A stretch of 64,000 nt of DNA from Polytrichum commune (taxonomy: Eukaryota > Streptophyta > Polytrichopsida > Polytrichales > Polytrichaceae), in the NCBI GenBank assembly GCA_950295325.1, contig OX485804.1, forward strand, positions 8,122,001-8,186,000, given 5' to 3'. Shown here one piece after another: positions 22,350 through 35,105 of this stretch. Each line of letters begins with the position of its first letter. The stretch's first letter is position 1. The position numbers were made by a program, and so were the translations under genes. Below the pieces are notes generated by a model. It had not been told where the DNA came from and searched no databases. It saw only the letters and a program-made list of their open reading frames with translations.

Positions 22350-23260
22350 TGCACCCATTAAGGTAGAGACCCTTATTTGGTTACTTTCTTATTAGGACAC
22401 CTCTATTTGAGTGGTATGTGATTTGGTGTGGCTCTCAATGACAAAAGAATAGATTAAGAAGACACGTGTTTAGAAGAGACTCGATTGTGTGCTCAAAAAT
22501 ATCATAACCATGCTAAGCGCAATAGACAACAAATTATGAGGGCCGCTTCACACTATGGCTGTCCAAGTCGAGAGGCCGTGGGATTGAATGGCCAAACTTT
22601 GTTGAGAGTCCAAAGAAATGGGTTGAAAATAGCGAATAAAATATAGGAATTGGAGCCTTTAGTTGGGCACAGTGTGAAGCCTCCAAAGGCCAAGCCCAAA
22701 TTAAGTCCAAACCCATATCATTTGTTCGGAGCATCCCACTTTATTCCTTGCCCAAAACAACCCCTCCAATCTAACGGCCCGGATCTTGTCAAGTTTTTAT
22801 TTTTTATGAAGAAGAATCGATGGCCTCTAGACCATAGTTTGGGTTTCCATTCTTGTCCAACCCAAACTCCCTTCAAGAGTCTGTCACCTTGGTGAAAAAA
22901 CACTGCCATGTAGGCATTTTGAAGAACGACGGCCTTTGGACTTTGGCCTCTGGTGTGAAGTCTCGAGAGGCCGAATCCTTGGTCTCTTGCAATCTGATTG
23001 GTGGAAATCAACGACCTCTCGACCTTCGGCCACAGTGTGAAGCAGCCCTGAATCTATATGACCATTTAACGAACACTAAAATCTTCACTTTGATAATGGC
23101 TAAGATATCCATATGAACTTCAAAAACGACAAGGAACGTGGCGATGGCCTCGATTTGGATATCGTGACCATGTTATACTAATCGTGTGTAACCATATCCT
23201 AGGAGATGTGGGCTCGTTAGAAAAAATTCACCATTCAAGACTTGATATATTGCAACGATT
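22350..23260 (+). repeat. R2 dispersed repeat, split by a MITE
   Basis: R2 begins TTAAGGTAGAGACCC, continues TTGAGTGGTATGTGATTTGG and a block for a 'gtgtttagaagagact' stretch, and stops at 22,539. It resumes at 23,049 with CTATATGACCATTTAACGAA, CACTTTGATAATGGCTAAGATATCC and GGCCTCGATTTGGAT. Uninterrupted or less interrupted relatives at about 28,710-28,990 and 29,160-29,440 show that the two halves belong together. Termini related to TAAGGTAGATGGGTCTTAAA occur inverted at the far end of the family (about 29,860-29,885), so R2 may itself be a TIR element. Confidence 0.6.
22540..23048. mobile_element. PIF/Harbinger-like MITE, copy 1 (509 bp)
   Basis: Terminal inverted repeats are GGGCCGCTTCACACTATGG and, reverse complemented, GGGCTGCTTCACACTGTGG. 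The direct repeat TGA lies just outside both ends (22,537-22,539 and 23,049-23,051), a 3-bp duplication like the TNA duplications of PIF/Harbinger elements. Inside are repeated CTCGAGAGGCCG and TTTGG.CTTTGGCCTC motifs and an internal inverted copy of the end motif (CACAGTGTGAAG). No transposase. It interrupts an R2 repeat. Confidence 0.75.
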
Positions 23261-24498
23261 CTTTGATAATTTGAGGAGCCTGCGCCTATGTTCAGGGAAA
23301 ACCGATGGCTAGTTCATTATCAGCCGATGGATTTCCCCTCATGGCCAGTCCAAATTTCCAACCATCGGATGGCAATCCGACTGTAATTTCAATCCTCCGG
23401 CAATTAGCCGATGGACCAGAAAATGTGCCGGAAATGTAGCCGGTTCTTCTTGTGAGTTACTGGAGTTCAGCCGGAAGCATCCATAGCACTATTTGTCTGG
23501 GGCATCTAATGATGCACTTGAGGAAGTACCCTAAACCTTAAACTTTTTGAATTATGCAACCTTTCCATGACCAAATCCAATTGCTTCTATGAAGAATTGG
23601 GGGACCCTTGGCCTTCAAGCGGTGAAGGCATTGCTAGGTTCAATTCCTGCCAAGGATATTAACTCTTCAAATTTAAAGTTTTGAACATGTCTTTCTTTTC
23701 ACTTATTCAAGATTTTGTACTAAGAAATGATTTCTAATAACTTTTCATACATTTTTAAAGCAATTAGTGCCGATATGAATTCCATTTAATCGGATATTGG
23801 CCAATGAAAATGTGAAAATATAGGCAATTGGCCGATTGATTTTACAAAAGACTGGCTCTTGCCGATGTAAATTGGAAAAAATCTGACCCTTCGTAACAAC
23901 TACCGGCAATTAGCCACTAAGGCTTCAAAAACTTCCCGAACTCTGGCCTGCGCCCCTCGATCTCTATCATACCTAATTGTGGCTAGTTGGTTGACCAATG
24001 AAAGGCCACGACCTTGAAGATATCTACTAGGGCTCCTCCATTCCATCATATGCATGTGCACGGCTCGTTATAGTGGGAGTGGAAAGTGGCTTGAGTTCAA
24101 GTCCGAGTGGGTGTTGCCCGAGAACTCGACAAATGTCATGGCAAGTCAAAGTAATGATATTCAACATTGGCAATTGAGTGTGGGCGAGGGCGTCATGTGG
24201 GCCACTCCACCCCACCCCATGCCACCCCACGCCAAGGGTTTGCAAAGTCCGAACAAAATACTACTATAAATTGGTGATTAAATGCATAATTTAGGTCCCG
24301 CTTCCCCAACGACGCTTTGGAGTACACTCACTTTGTTGTGCATTGGGGTTTTATTTAAGTGACATGCCACTTTTGGGATTGGTTGGGGCCCTTAGGACAC
24401 ATGAGTAAGAAGTTGGGGTCGAACTATCCTCCTCCTCGTGATTTTGGAGTGAGTTTGAGTTGTTAACACTTCTCAGTTTTCAAAGTTAGTTCAATTCA
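23261..24498. other. Intergenic, CCGAT/CGGCAATTAGCC motif cluster
   Basis: No gene recognised. Short motifs such as CCGGCAATTAGCC and GCCGATGGA recur at about 23,300-23,420 and 23,770-23,910, some inverted, which suggests the remains of a TIR element, but I could not define ends. Confidence 0.35.
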
Positions 24499-25240
24499 AA
24501 TTGGTTAAACTATGATATGTAGTGCTTGAGGGTAGAATCAGATCTAGGAGTTATCGTAGACATGCTACTAACCGTGCATATTTGGGTTTCAAATGGTTTT
24601 CCACAAGGTGGGTTAAACCCTTCCTATTTATTTTTTAAAATTTGTAATTAGTAAATGAGATGAGAGTATTGTGGTAAAATGAAATGACAATTGTATTTGA
24701 AAAGTTGTAACCTTTCTACAATCAAGTTCACAACTATATGCATCAATGTGTGATCAATGTGCCATTCACTAACCATGCATGTTAGGTTTCACTAAAGGAG
24801 CTACAAATGTTGCCCTATTCTTTGTAGGCATAGGAAATTGATGAGGTTTTGATATTGTCCTTTTGACTTGTGTAGCCATTTTCTTGTCAAGTTGTTGTTG
24901 AAATTTTTGCTTCTTTTTTGGCCCTGGCAAGGTCTGCTCTTTTCATCTTCATCAAATTGCTACATCTACACCTTGCTATGTGATTCAATTGAAGGAAACT
25001 CCATGATGAGTGTGAGTTGACAGTGATGTTTTAGGTCATTGGCACGGTCATGATTGAGTTTGAGAGACATCGGACGGTTGAGATTGCATGTGATATAATT
25101 TGACGGCCGAGATTATAAGTACACGGTAAGTGGCATGGTGGAGTATCGTGACATGCACGGTAAGTGGTGCTGCACGGTTAGTAGCATGTCTACGATAGTA
25201 GTAATTATTCTCAAGTGTTACATATCGTAGTTTATCCAAT
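24499..25240. mobile_element. TIR element about 740 bp with long terminal repeats
   Basis: The left end starts ATTGGTTAAACTATGATATG; the right end, reverse complemented, starts ATTGGATAAACTACGATATG. The repeats continue about 75 bp inward and include a perfect 25-bp match: 24,554-24,578 against 25,171-25,195, which starts TCGTAGACATGC and ends ACCGTGCA. The inner sequence near the right end carries further direct copies of GCACGGTAAGTGG. No coding capacity and no clear target duplication. The long terminal repeats would suit a Mutator-like or foldback element. Confidence 0.65.
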
Positions 25241-28200
25241 TAGATGAAGGGATTTAAAATGTTGGATGGATGATGGATGATCAATGTCTAATACACATCA
25301 TCGGTGTGAAGGGAGCCCACTTACCGGAGGGATTTTGGAATCAACGGCATTTGATTTAGCAATTAGTTGTTCACTCCTTCCTCATCGAATGCAATTTCTC
25401 TTAAGAGAAATTAATTTGGACTCTATAATTAAAGTGGAGGGGTTCAAAAAGAAAAGACCTTAATCCATAAAGGTTATAGAGATCCAGTTTGGATCTCAAA
25501 ATGCCATACATAGGTGTTTTAGGCCATTTAGTCATGTGAAAATTGACCTCATGTAGAAAATTTCAACATTCAATTTTTTGTTTTCGATTTGGATCAACAC
25601 ATGCAACAAAAGAATTATAGATAAATATAACTTGTACAAATGATCAAGATTCATAGATATTGTAAATATTTGAACACCAATTTGATTCGTCGCACACAAC
25701 TATTCTGAAATATGTTTCCAATTTTATAAAGGAAGTGGAAGCTAGCTTGTTGGGAACTTGTAGAAACAATCATGTAGACCATGCAATGATGCCTTGAAGC
25801 CTCTAAATGTTTATGGAAAAGGGACCTTTCACTCCCTAATGATGCCATACCATTTGCAATAAACACTTCAAACAATATGGATGAAGATGAGCACACCCAA
25901 AATCAAGAGTCTATTTACCGTACATTATAGTAGACCAAAAATTCAAGGTGTGTACATAAACTCATCTGTTAAGAAAGCCAAAACACAACGATGTAATTTA
26001 TAGTTCGTAATGTTCGTTTTTAAATGCCTTGACTTAACAAATGAAATCAAAAGCCTTGGTTTAGTCTAGTAAGATATAGTTGTAATGAGTTGGCCTCAGC
26101 CTTATAGGGGGTTTGTTATTAATGTTATTGTTGCATACAACTCATAGACCTCCATCAACAACAGTAACATGAAGTACAAGGAGGAAGCTTGAACGTTTTG
26201 GAGGGAGGTAGGGAAGGATCCAAGAGAGCATGAAAGTTAGGGAAGGTCAAGACTAGTATGAACAGGCCAATGTGGCCATTTAGGACTAGGGAAAGGAGGG
26301 CCTTAACTCGGTATCCCGAGGGTAGCATACCATAAGCCATGTATCCCGAAGGTATGGGATGGTACCTAACATGACATCAGAAAGGTACAACCACTAGTCA
26401 CACCTCACACGTGTAAGCCAAGGTGTCGTCAAGCCACCTAGGAATGGCCTCTACATGTCTAAATCCTAGCCTATTAAAATTTTAGCGAGACATTTAGCAA
26501 TTATTAAATGTAAGCAAGGCACTTCGCTATTAGTAAGCTACTTGAACAAATTAATGAGGCATCACTCAATTAGTGAGCTATTTAGAATCTAGTAGGCCAC
26601 CTAGCAAGCCACTTAGGATTAGTAGGCTCTATGTTTGATTAATACCACTTAGGCCATATAGGTGAGGAAATGAGGAGGTGAAGAGAGTGAAGGCCAAGAA
26701 TCAACTTCTTGGTTATCCTTATAAATGCCCCCATGCCTAGATAGTGAATAGGTAAATTTTAGAGCAATATCTACCACATTTTGAATGGAATTCTTTAAGA
26801 AAAAGGGGGATCCTTTGTAACTTTACCATTTTTTAAATGCAAGAGCTTCAAGCTCAAACTTTCTCCATGACTATTCAAGCTAGAGGTAAAGCAACTGATA
26901 GCAAAGATATCATCAAATTAAGAGGTTGTGCAAAGAGAGGTTTTTTTTTGCTTGATGGATGCTATAGAAACTCACAAGAGATGAGAATAGTTGAAAGGGT
27001 CAAGCAAAGTGACTTATGTGAAGAAGTTGTTATATGAAGCAAAACAATTGAAGAAAATTGAACACTTGAGAGTTTTGTGTTTGCTTAAGAAATGATACAT
27101 ATACAAATGATGATCAATTGTGAGAGAATTATTTTGAGTACGAAAGCAATTATAGACATGCAGAGATGTCTCAAGAATGTTGGTATAAGAGAGGAGTTGT
27201 GGTAGTGATAGATAGTATTCATAAAGAGAGGATGTATGAAATGAAGAGTAGTGTGATATATAAATTATTCTAAACTAAAGGAAGATTTTATTATTATAAT
27301 TCAAGAGATATCATGTTTTCAACATAAATCAAACATAAATGATCACTCATGTGTCTAAGCTATCCTATCATTGTACACTCTCTATAAATAATCCCCAGTC
27401 GTATCATATTTAAGCTACTAAGTTAATTGGTTGATTATGTAGGAAAATTAATGAAAATAAACATATACAATATGCTCATAATATTTGATGCTATGGATAT
27501 GTGATAAGTTGCATGCCACTTATATACAACTAATAAAATTATATCAATACATGGTCGTATTTCCTTATGAATGCGACTCCATACTAACCTTATTATAGTG
27601 AAAGAATATTATGAGAAATAACTATTTTATAAGGAGAGGTTTGAGGAATTGAGAATGATGCTAAGAGTGATATGAGGATACCTCCTCAAGAAATGAGTTC
27701 AAAGAAGTTAAGAATTAGTCGAGGTATTGTCATACATGTAAAGAGAAAGTCATTTTTACATAGTAAAAGAGTGTCTAATATCAACTTGGTGATTATTAAA
27801 TTGATTGCTACCAACACCTCACTGGGAAACATTTCCAATAATAAAGAACAAGAAGTAGAAGGATAGGTAATGAGAGAAAGAAGGAGATGCTCAAATTGTG
27901 AAAGCTACTAATGAGAATAGATCAATTGGTTACTTGGAGAAAGTAATAGTTCACCACTTTGAGGAGAACGAAGAACTTGGCTACTTGCTATTTGGTTACT
28001 TGGATAATTTAACACTTGGTTGCTTGGCTACTTACTACTTGGATATGGGGTGCTACATGTCACCAGAAGAAGTAGCATCCAACTCCAAGGAAAGACTATG
28101 TTACAAACTAAGAGAAGTCCAATGATTAAGAGAAAACAAACTTCTATCATTATAATTGAATTCCAAAATAAGAGAAGAAGAGACAATTATGGCATATGAA

Positions 28201-28707
28201 GAGTTACACATATTCGAGGAACAATTGTGACCTCAATGAACATTAAGGAGTTTCCATTGAACTAAAGAAGACAATTACAACATATGAAGAGCTTTATCAC
28301 TCGAAGGAAATTTGGTTCACCCAAGTTAAATTATCTCAAATAGCATTTAATTGGGAGAGAGAGATTGCTTGAACAACATCATCCAAGGAGGAAGCCAACT
28401 TGACGAAGTACCTCCACAAAAGATCGGAAGTTCCATCATTAAACTACAAGGTAGAATAACTTCTAAAAGAACTTTACATCACCAACAACACAAAAGAAGA
28501 AATCACCGACGTTAGCTTGAGGAAGAATGGTAAGCGATTGATGAGGACAACATGTAGTTTAATCAACTCAATTTGGATAACACTCTCCGTCATCATGATA
28601 TGATCAACCCTAGAAACAAGGAGAGGTAGTTGGGCTCTTCAATAACCCCTTCGTTCATGAGGAATGAGTTTACACGAGGTAGACATCTAGAAATTGAATG
28701 TACATAA
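25241..28707. other. Intergenic, low-complexity repeats
   Basis: No gene recognised. At about 26,500-26,640 short units of the kind TTAGTAAGCTACTT and TAGGCCACCTAGCAAGCC recur. At about 27,920-28,060 GGTTACTTGG and GGCTACTTGC units recur. The stretch at about 26,640-28,600 is unusually rich in A and G on this strand, suggesting a degraded transposon interior, but no conserved protein motif was seen. Confidence 0.4.
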
Positions 28708-29890
28708 TTAATTTGGACACCTCTATTTGAGTGGTATATGGTTTGATGTAGATCTAAGAATTGGCACCAAAAAGACATGTGTTCAAAAGCAATTGGACTA
28801 TATGCTTAAATATGCTAGTCATTCTAGGCTCAATAGTCAACACAATTGGGGAGGACCTATATGACCACTTAATGAACACGGTTTTTTTCTTTGACAACAA
28901 ATAAGGTATTCATCTGAGCTCCAAAATTATGAGGTAAATGGCCACAAATAGAATCTACATTTGCTAATCATCTTGCATTAATTGCATGTTTCATATCCTA
29001 TGAGAAGTGGGTGCAAATATAAAGGTATTCATCTACGGCATGTCTACCTTAGACGCCATGAAACCTAAGCCTTCCAAAATAGGGTTCACTCTATTGAAAA
29101 GATCACAAATGAAGCCATCCATATGTTGTTACCTAAGGTAATCTACCCTCATTCGATTGCTTTTCTTATTAGGTCCCTATATTTGAGTGGTATGTGGTAT
29201 GGCACGGCTCCAAGAACGGATACCAAAAAGATATATGTTTAAAAGAGATTGAGTTGCACGCTTAAAATATAATGACCAATCGAAGCTCAGTAGTCAACAT
29301 AATTGGGTTTACAAGGGGAACCTATATGACGATCTAGCGAGCATGCGAATCTTCACTTTCATCATGGACAAGATATTCATATGAGATCCATAAATGATGA
29401 GGAAAGTGACTACGGCCTTGACGCTGATTTGCGAATCACCTCGTACTAAGGTATGCAAGTGTTATGCAGGTACCTTTCTTAATCAAACCCCTATATTTGA
29501 TTGGTATGTGGTTTGGTAAAGGATCAAAGAGCAAACATCATAGCGACACATGCTTAAAAAGAGATTGGACTTCATCTTCAAATAGCAATAATTGCTCCGC
29601 ACTCAACAGTGAACACCATTGGGAAGACCTACGTATTCAATTAAGAAATCGACAACCATTGACTTCTATCAACCATAACTAAAGTATGGGAGGCCCGGTT
29701 TTTCCATACGTTTCATCGTAGATTTTTAATGCAACACACAAGACTTTGTGTAAATCTAGTCGGTAGAAGTCGGAGAACATGGAAAAGGAACCAAACAACA
29801 CCCACATACCTTCATTGCACGTGTCGTATCCTAGGTGGCATTGGCTAGCCGGGAAAATTAACCATTTAAGACCCATCTACCTTAGCTCTC
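28708..29890 (+). repeat. R2 dispersed repeats, three head starts in direct order
   Basis: Three R2 starts with TATTTGA.TGGTATGTGGTTTGG-type sequence lie at about 28,720, 29,172 and 29,482, each followed by the 'aagacatgtgtt' and 'caattggggaggacctat' regions to different lengths. The block ends at about 29,885 with ACCATTTAAGACCCATCTAC, the inverse of the terminus at about 21,703. The spacing is uneven (about 450 and 310 bp), so these are truncated or rearranged copies and not a regular tandem array. Confidence 0.5.
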
Positions 29891-30049
29891 ACACTATCCC
29901 AAAAACCCCAAGTGGAGGCACTGATTAGGGTGTTACCTATGGTATATTTTAGGTAAAGCCGTGGCCATAGAAATCCCAAATTTAATAGTCCGAGTATTCA
30001 ATACAACTAGCAAGAAAGATCTTCGAGTTTCGTGCATGTAGCTCCCGAT

Positions 30050-30300
30050 ATTCTTGGGTACACAAATTGATGTAAGAGCACAAGGAGGGATTCTTGGACA
30101 TGGGCATGCCGGGCCCCGCCACCCTCGCCACATCAGCGAGGTCCTTGGGCGGACCGCCTTATCGCTCCATTCCTTGTTAGTACCACCGCCCCCCTCGCAA
30201 AATAATAATGCCGGCCAATTGGGGCCCTCAAATTGGCATGCCCGGGGCCCGTCCTTTGAATTTCTATGATGAATGGCGCCGGCCGGCACTTGATTGATGA
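30050..30300 (+). repeat. GC-rich dispersed element, copy 1
   Basis: A local GC-rich island in AT-rich surroundings. The phrase order GAGGGATTCTTGGACATG, GCCGGGCC, CACATCAGCGAGG, GGGGCCCTCAAATTGG matches, in inverted orientation, the island at 57,300-57,590. No convincing coding frame: the overlapping frames on both strands are chance products of low stop density. Confidence 0.55.
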
Positions 30301-30580
30301 TGCACATGCATTGGGTGCTAGGCACGTAGTAGTCTAGCAACTTAACAACTCCAAAACACAACAACACCCTAGTACCTTTACCGCTTCGGCACTAATTAAA
30401 CTATTTTTGGGAAACTCAAGATTTTGGAAATTGTGTTTTGAAAATCTCGAACATTAATATGGAAAATTTGATATCCTTCTTCATCTCCGGGATTGCTGTA
30501 TCTAAAGTAGAAAAATGGTATTATTAGTTGACTATAAATAGTCGAAGTGGTAAAGGTACTATGATACTTCATCATCCCCA

Positions 30581-30948
30581 GAGTTGAGGCCCCGGGCTAA
30601 ATCACATCTTTCTTCGGTTGGTTCCCGCTCCTCTCACGCCTCTTTCACTGCCCGGTCTTCCTGTTTGCACTTGCGTGGGAACTCTTCCTCGTTGGGAACC
30701 AATGTGATAATACCCGGTCACTGAAGCCATTAAGCTTCTTTGGCATAAGAAGGAACTCCATCAATTAACTTGGGAATAATGAGAGTGATGTCAACTTGAA
30801 TATATTTTTGACTAGGTATTGTCACATTGGTTCTCAACGAGGAGTTCCCATGCAGGTGCATGCAGGAAGACCAGGCAATGAAGGAGGCGTGGGAGGGGTG
30901 GGGTTTAGCCAAATGACGATGTGATCTAGCCCAGGGCATAGTTGAGTC
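30581..30948. mobile_element. Foldback element, arms about 140 bp
   Basis: The left arm 30,581-30,720 and right arm 30,809-30,948 are reverse complements with scattered mismatches. Matching anchors are GGGCTAAATCACATC / GATGTGATCTAGCCC, CTGGTCTTCCTGCATGCACC (right arm, complemented) against CCGGTCTTCCTGTTTGCACT, and GGGAACCAATGTGATAATAC / GTATTGTCACATTGGTTCTC. The spacer is about 90 bp and has no gene. No exact target duplication was found. Confidence 0.75.
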
Positions 30949-31352
30949 ACTACACTAAATATTGTATTTAGTATTACCAATTCTATTTGTCTTGCTCAAC
31001 ACTAATTGTAAACCGCCCATGTAGGGTCACCAACACTAAATGTCAACCTAACATTATTTGTCATCCCTTGTTAAAAGAAGTGGACATTATAGATTTACAA
31101 TGTTGCAGTTTATCGTCACTTACTAAGTGATTGTTTATCCAAATTTCAATCATCCATGTCAATATATTCATTATATGGATGTTAGGATGCCAAACGACAC
31201 CAAAAGTGGATGAACTCAAGTACGTTAGTAAGACAATGTTTGTAGACCTATTCATAAGAAGTGTCATAATATATGTTACCACAGTGACATTAAAAAAAAT
31301 GCCATATGACATCAAATACAATATAATAGTGTAGATTAATCAACAGGAAGAA

Positions 31353-31559
31353 TGGACCACTAGTTACAAATGAACCGGTTGAGTTTGAGATATAACCGGT
31401 TGAAGTTAAAGACTTAAAGAAACCAATCATCTTGGAGGAATATGTGGAATATACCTCACATAAAGAAATAAAAACCGAAAGATCATAACATGTAACCAAT
31501 TGGACTGGGAAACACCAGGAATTTGACCCGTTATGTCCAAAAAATTCCCCGGACATTGC
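31353..31559 (-). repeat. R1 dispersed repeat, copy 3 (inverted)
   Basis: Reads as R1 on the minus strand: ACCGGTTGAGTTTGAGATA, AACATGTAACCAATTGGACT, GTTATGTCCAAAAAATTCCC in plus-strand order, matching the complement of the copy at 4,799. No coding capacity. Confidence 0.55.
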
Positions 31560-34544
31560 ACTAGATTGGTTCATCTAAGGTGCCCCTTGTCCATGTAACA
31601 TAGAAACTTGATTCCCTATAGGTTTGTGATGAACCCTTGTCTCAAATGACTTGGCCATGGTTAGACATCCACCTCTTCTAGTTGGGTTCTTACAACTATT
31701 ACTTCAGGTGAAAACGTAAGAGATTATGTTATAGCATGCATATTTTCTTTTGTTTTGGGGACAATTTGATCTCGAAATTAGAATTAGAGGTCCCAAATTA
31801 TTTTCTAGGGATCCATTTGAGATGAACAAACAACAAAACTATGGGGTCATTTTTTTACTAGACTCCCTTTACATTGGTAATGTTGGTAGGGGTCCAACTC
31901 AAAGGCGGGCGTTTAGTCCCCTGGGGGCTAGACTCTTCATTGGAAACCTAAATGATGTGTGTGGGTGACTATGAAATGAAACTCCCTATATACGAGGATT
32001 CTATAGAGAGAAACAAATATATACGTACTAACAGTAGGCTACAAAATGAACTCATGTAATTATATTAATATTTTTCTAATTTAATGTGATTAATGCCTCC
32101 ACTACATACACAAAGTATAAATCATGAAATGAATAGGCCTCTATTACACATACAAGTCATTGGAAACTATACTGAAGATGATATTTAGTGTCATCAATTA
32201 TAATTGTCTTGCTCAATACTAATTATAAACCGTGGTGTAGTGTCACCAACACTAAAAGTTAACCCAACATAATTTGTCATCCTTTGTAATCTTTTTTGGC
32301 GATTAGTGATTACAGTGTTGGAATTATTGTCGCTTACCAACTGTTTTCATCCATGACGCATTGAAAACATGAATGCAATTATTGAATGTTAATGTCTTAA
32401 GTTGTAGAAGGTACACATTCTTATGTCTTCTTTTAACTCAAGTGTTACCACTTTAAAAATATATATCATGCTTATGACATGTTCAACTACATTGACATAA
32501 TAATTAATATAATGCTTCACATATTTAAGCACATAATTCCACAAGAACCTCATGTGTGACTCAAAGATGAAAAAACACCTTTTTAATCTCTGAAGTGATT
32601 AAACTTAAAAAAAACGTCAACTTAAAGTAAGTAAGTTCTCATAATTAAGACATTCACTTGTTAATTCTTTTTTTTGAGGAGTTTCAAATCAAAAAGAAAA
32701 GAAGAATTCATTACTTATTCTCTCAAGCTTCAATATGTATTGATGTTCATTCAATCATCATGTTGATTCAAAGTCCCAATCATTCTTTAAAACCTTGAGT
32801 GTTTGTATCTCACCCTCACACTATTCTCTTGAGTGTTTCCTCAAAAGAGGCTACTCTCCTCTCAATTGATAACTCATTCAACTATCATGACATCCAATAA
32901 CACACAAAGGATTTGAGAGAGAAGGAGATGTCACAATCTTCAATAAAGAGTAATTGTAAGTATAATCCGAAAGAGGGTCTTCAAGAGGAGAGATACAAGG
33001 TAAGCTCAAGTGTTGTTTGACATTCAATCTTAACATAACTTTGTTGCTATGAAAAAACGCTTGTCTCCCAAACACATCTTCTTTTGTATAGTCTTTTCCC
33101 TTCTAACTAGAATCTACACTTCCTATAACCACTATCCCCTATTGCTAAATCTTGAAATCTATGACTATTGTAGATGAGAGTTGACTTGAATGATTATGAC
33201 TGTCAAACTTCTCATGTTCATATTTTAAAATTTTATTCATATTTATTTGGGGCCTACATATATGTGTGGATGTAATAAACTTTACTAATACTTCAATTGA
33301 GAATTGATTCCATCCTCACGGCATAGTTGAGGTAGCATAATATGATTGAATTGTAAGCAAACATTCTCAATATCTTCATGCGTGCGAAATATAATACACT
33401 CATTGCTAATAATATCCTCATAATTTGATCCCCAAAATGATGGCATTAATGTTTCATAATCTCCTTTGTTCATTTAGAAATTCCATATTAATGTCTTCTG
33501 CCTACCCTATCACCATGGATTATCTACCCTATTTCCATGACTTATTTATCCTAAAACCACACGATTTCCAAGTATTTCCATGTGGCTCATACCTTCATGG
33601 TCGCGATCCCCTTGGTTTTGTTCCGAATGACCCATCAAGCCTTTGTTCCCCACCTGCTACCTTCCTTGGGAGCTTCAACTTTTGTTGTTGGCTCCTTGGC
33701 TACGGTGACGTGGCCATTTTTCCCTAGGTTGTTGCCGTTGTCGATTGCTTGTTATTGCTACCGAACTCTGGTTGCTTGGCTATGGCAATGCTGACGTTTT
33801 CCTGTTGTGATCCTATGGTAGTTCGCTTGAATCCTAATTTCGGTGTCATCATGCATAAGTAATAAGGGGTCCGGATTTTATTTATAGATGACCCAAAATC
33901 AACAAGGAAGCCTATTGTCAGGGTGGTGGACAATCTAAAAAACCAATATGTACGTATTGTGCAAGGTTTTTGGGCGTTAGTCTTGGGTGGTGTGTTGGGG
34001 TTATCATTGATTATATCTCCTAAAGGTGTATTGGTCACTATATTTCATTTGCAATGCATAGTCCAACTCATCACAAGGAACATCATTGGCCTACATTTGC
34101 TCTTCCTTAATATCACAAATTACTCCGGTGCTCGATGCACATGCATTGCATTGCATACTAGCTATATGCATTACTACTTCCCCCAAGTCGAGTCACCAAA
34201 AGTTGAGTCCTAAGTATATGTATATATAGTCTAAAGTGTTTTCTAAAGGCATATTTGTCACTGTATTCCACTTTGCTATGGATAGGCCAAGTCATCACAT
34301 GGAACACTGTTCGCCGAAACTTGCTTAAATTGGGCACAAATTGTCCCCAAATTGTTGGCAAGAAAGAATGCTTTTTTGCACACGAGTGTACCTCCCCTTC
34401 ATCCATGGCCGGGGATTCATGGTGCCTACATAAAACTCATCTATTGCAAAGGTAAAAAAAAAACATAGTGAACTGTTGAATCGCTTGTAAATGATTCTTT
34501 TTGGAATTGATTGACTTCGGAAATGCCAACAAAGATGTCTTATT
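31560..34544. other. Intergenic, repeat fragments
   Basis: No gene recognised. 31,905-32,010 is the reverse complement of about 42,655-42,760 (GGGGCTAGACTCTTCATTGG...). R3-type ends occur at about 32,180-32,240. The 100-codon and 104-codon open frames at 33,425-33,727 (+) and 33,724-34,038 (-) match nothing I know and are probably chance. Confidence 0.4.
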
Positions 34545-35105
34545 AGTCCACACCGTTTATGGTATTTAATGTCACATGTGTAACAATGTCATTTATCTTA
34601 TTTTGTGGCGTTTTCTAGGTTACACTAATGATAAACAACTTCACCATTAGTGCCACCTTATGACACTTGCCGTTCAAGTGCGCTTACCGATATTTTGGCA
34701 TGAGTATGTTCAATAATGTTATGAGATGCATGCCTATGTTACACAATGGTCTACAAGTTCATTGAAGTCTACACAAATGACACTTGCCATTAGTATGCTC
34801 AAGAATATCTTCCTCTTGCATACTAAAATGTACACAGTTGACAGTTGCCAATAGTGCGCTCAAGAATATCTTCCCCTTGCATACTAAACAACAAGACTAT
34901 CATCTAAAGTATCCCAATGTGCTATTCTAAATGTCATAATGAAGATATGTGTTTCACTTTAAAAAGTTACTTATGTTGACGAATGGAATCATATTGGTGA
35001 TTAGCGGGCATGACAATCTCAGACCTCTAGGCATCTAGTTTAGGCCCTTCACAAATAGTGTACGTGACACTAAATACCATAAACGATTTAGTGGAGTCCA
35101 TAAGG
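34545..35105. mobile_element. R3-ended repeat with an internal short tandem
   Basis: The left end reads ACCGTTTATGGTATTTAATG and the right end GACACTAAATACCATAAACG, which are complementary over about 20 bp, so this is a TIR-type element of about 550 bp related to the R3 family. Inside, a unit containing GCTCAAGAATATCTTCC.CTTGCATACTAAA occurs twice in direct order (about 34,798 and 34,858). No coding capacity. Confidence 0.5.

Noticed and set aside
30054-30367. Open frames of 71 and 144 codons on opposite strands in the GC-rich island.
   Set aside because: No motif; the island is a dispersed repeat with an inverted relative at 57.3 kb, and low stop density explains the frames.
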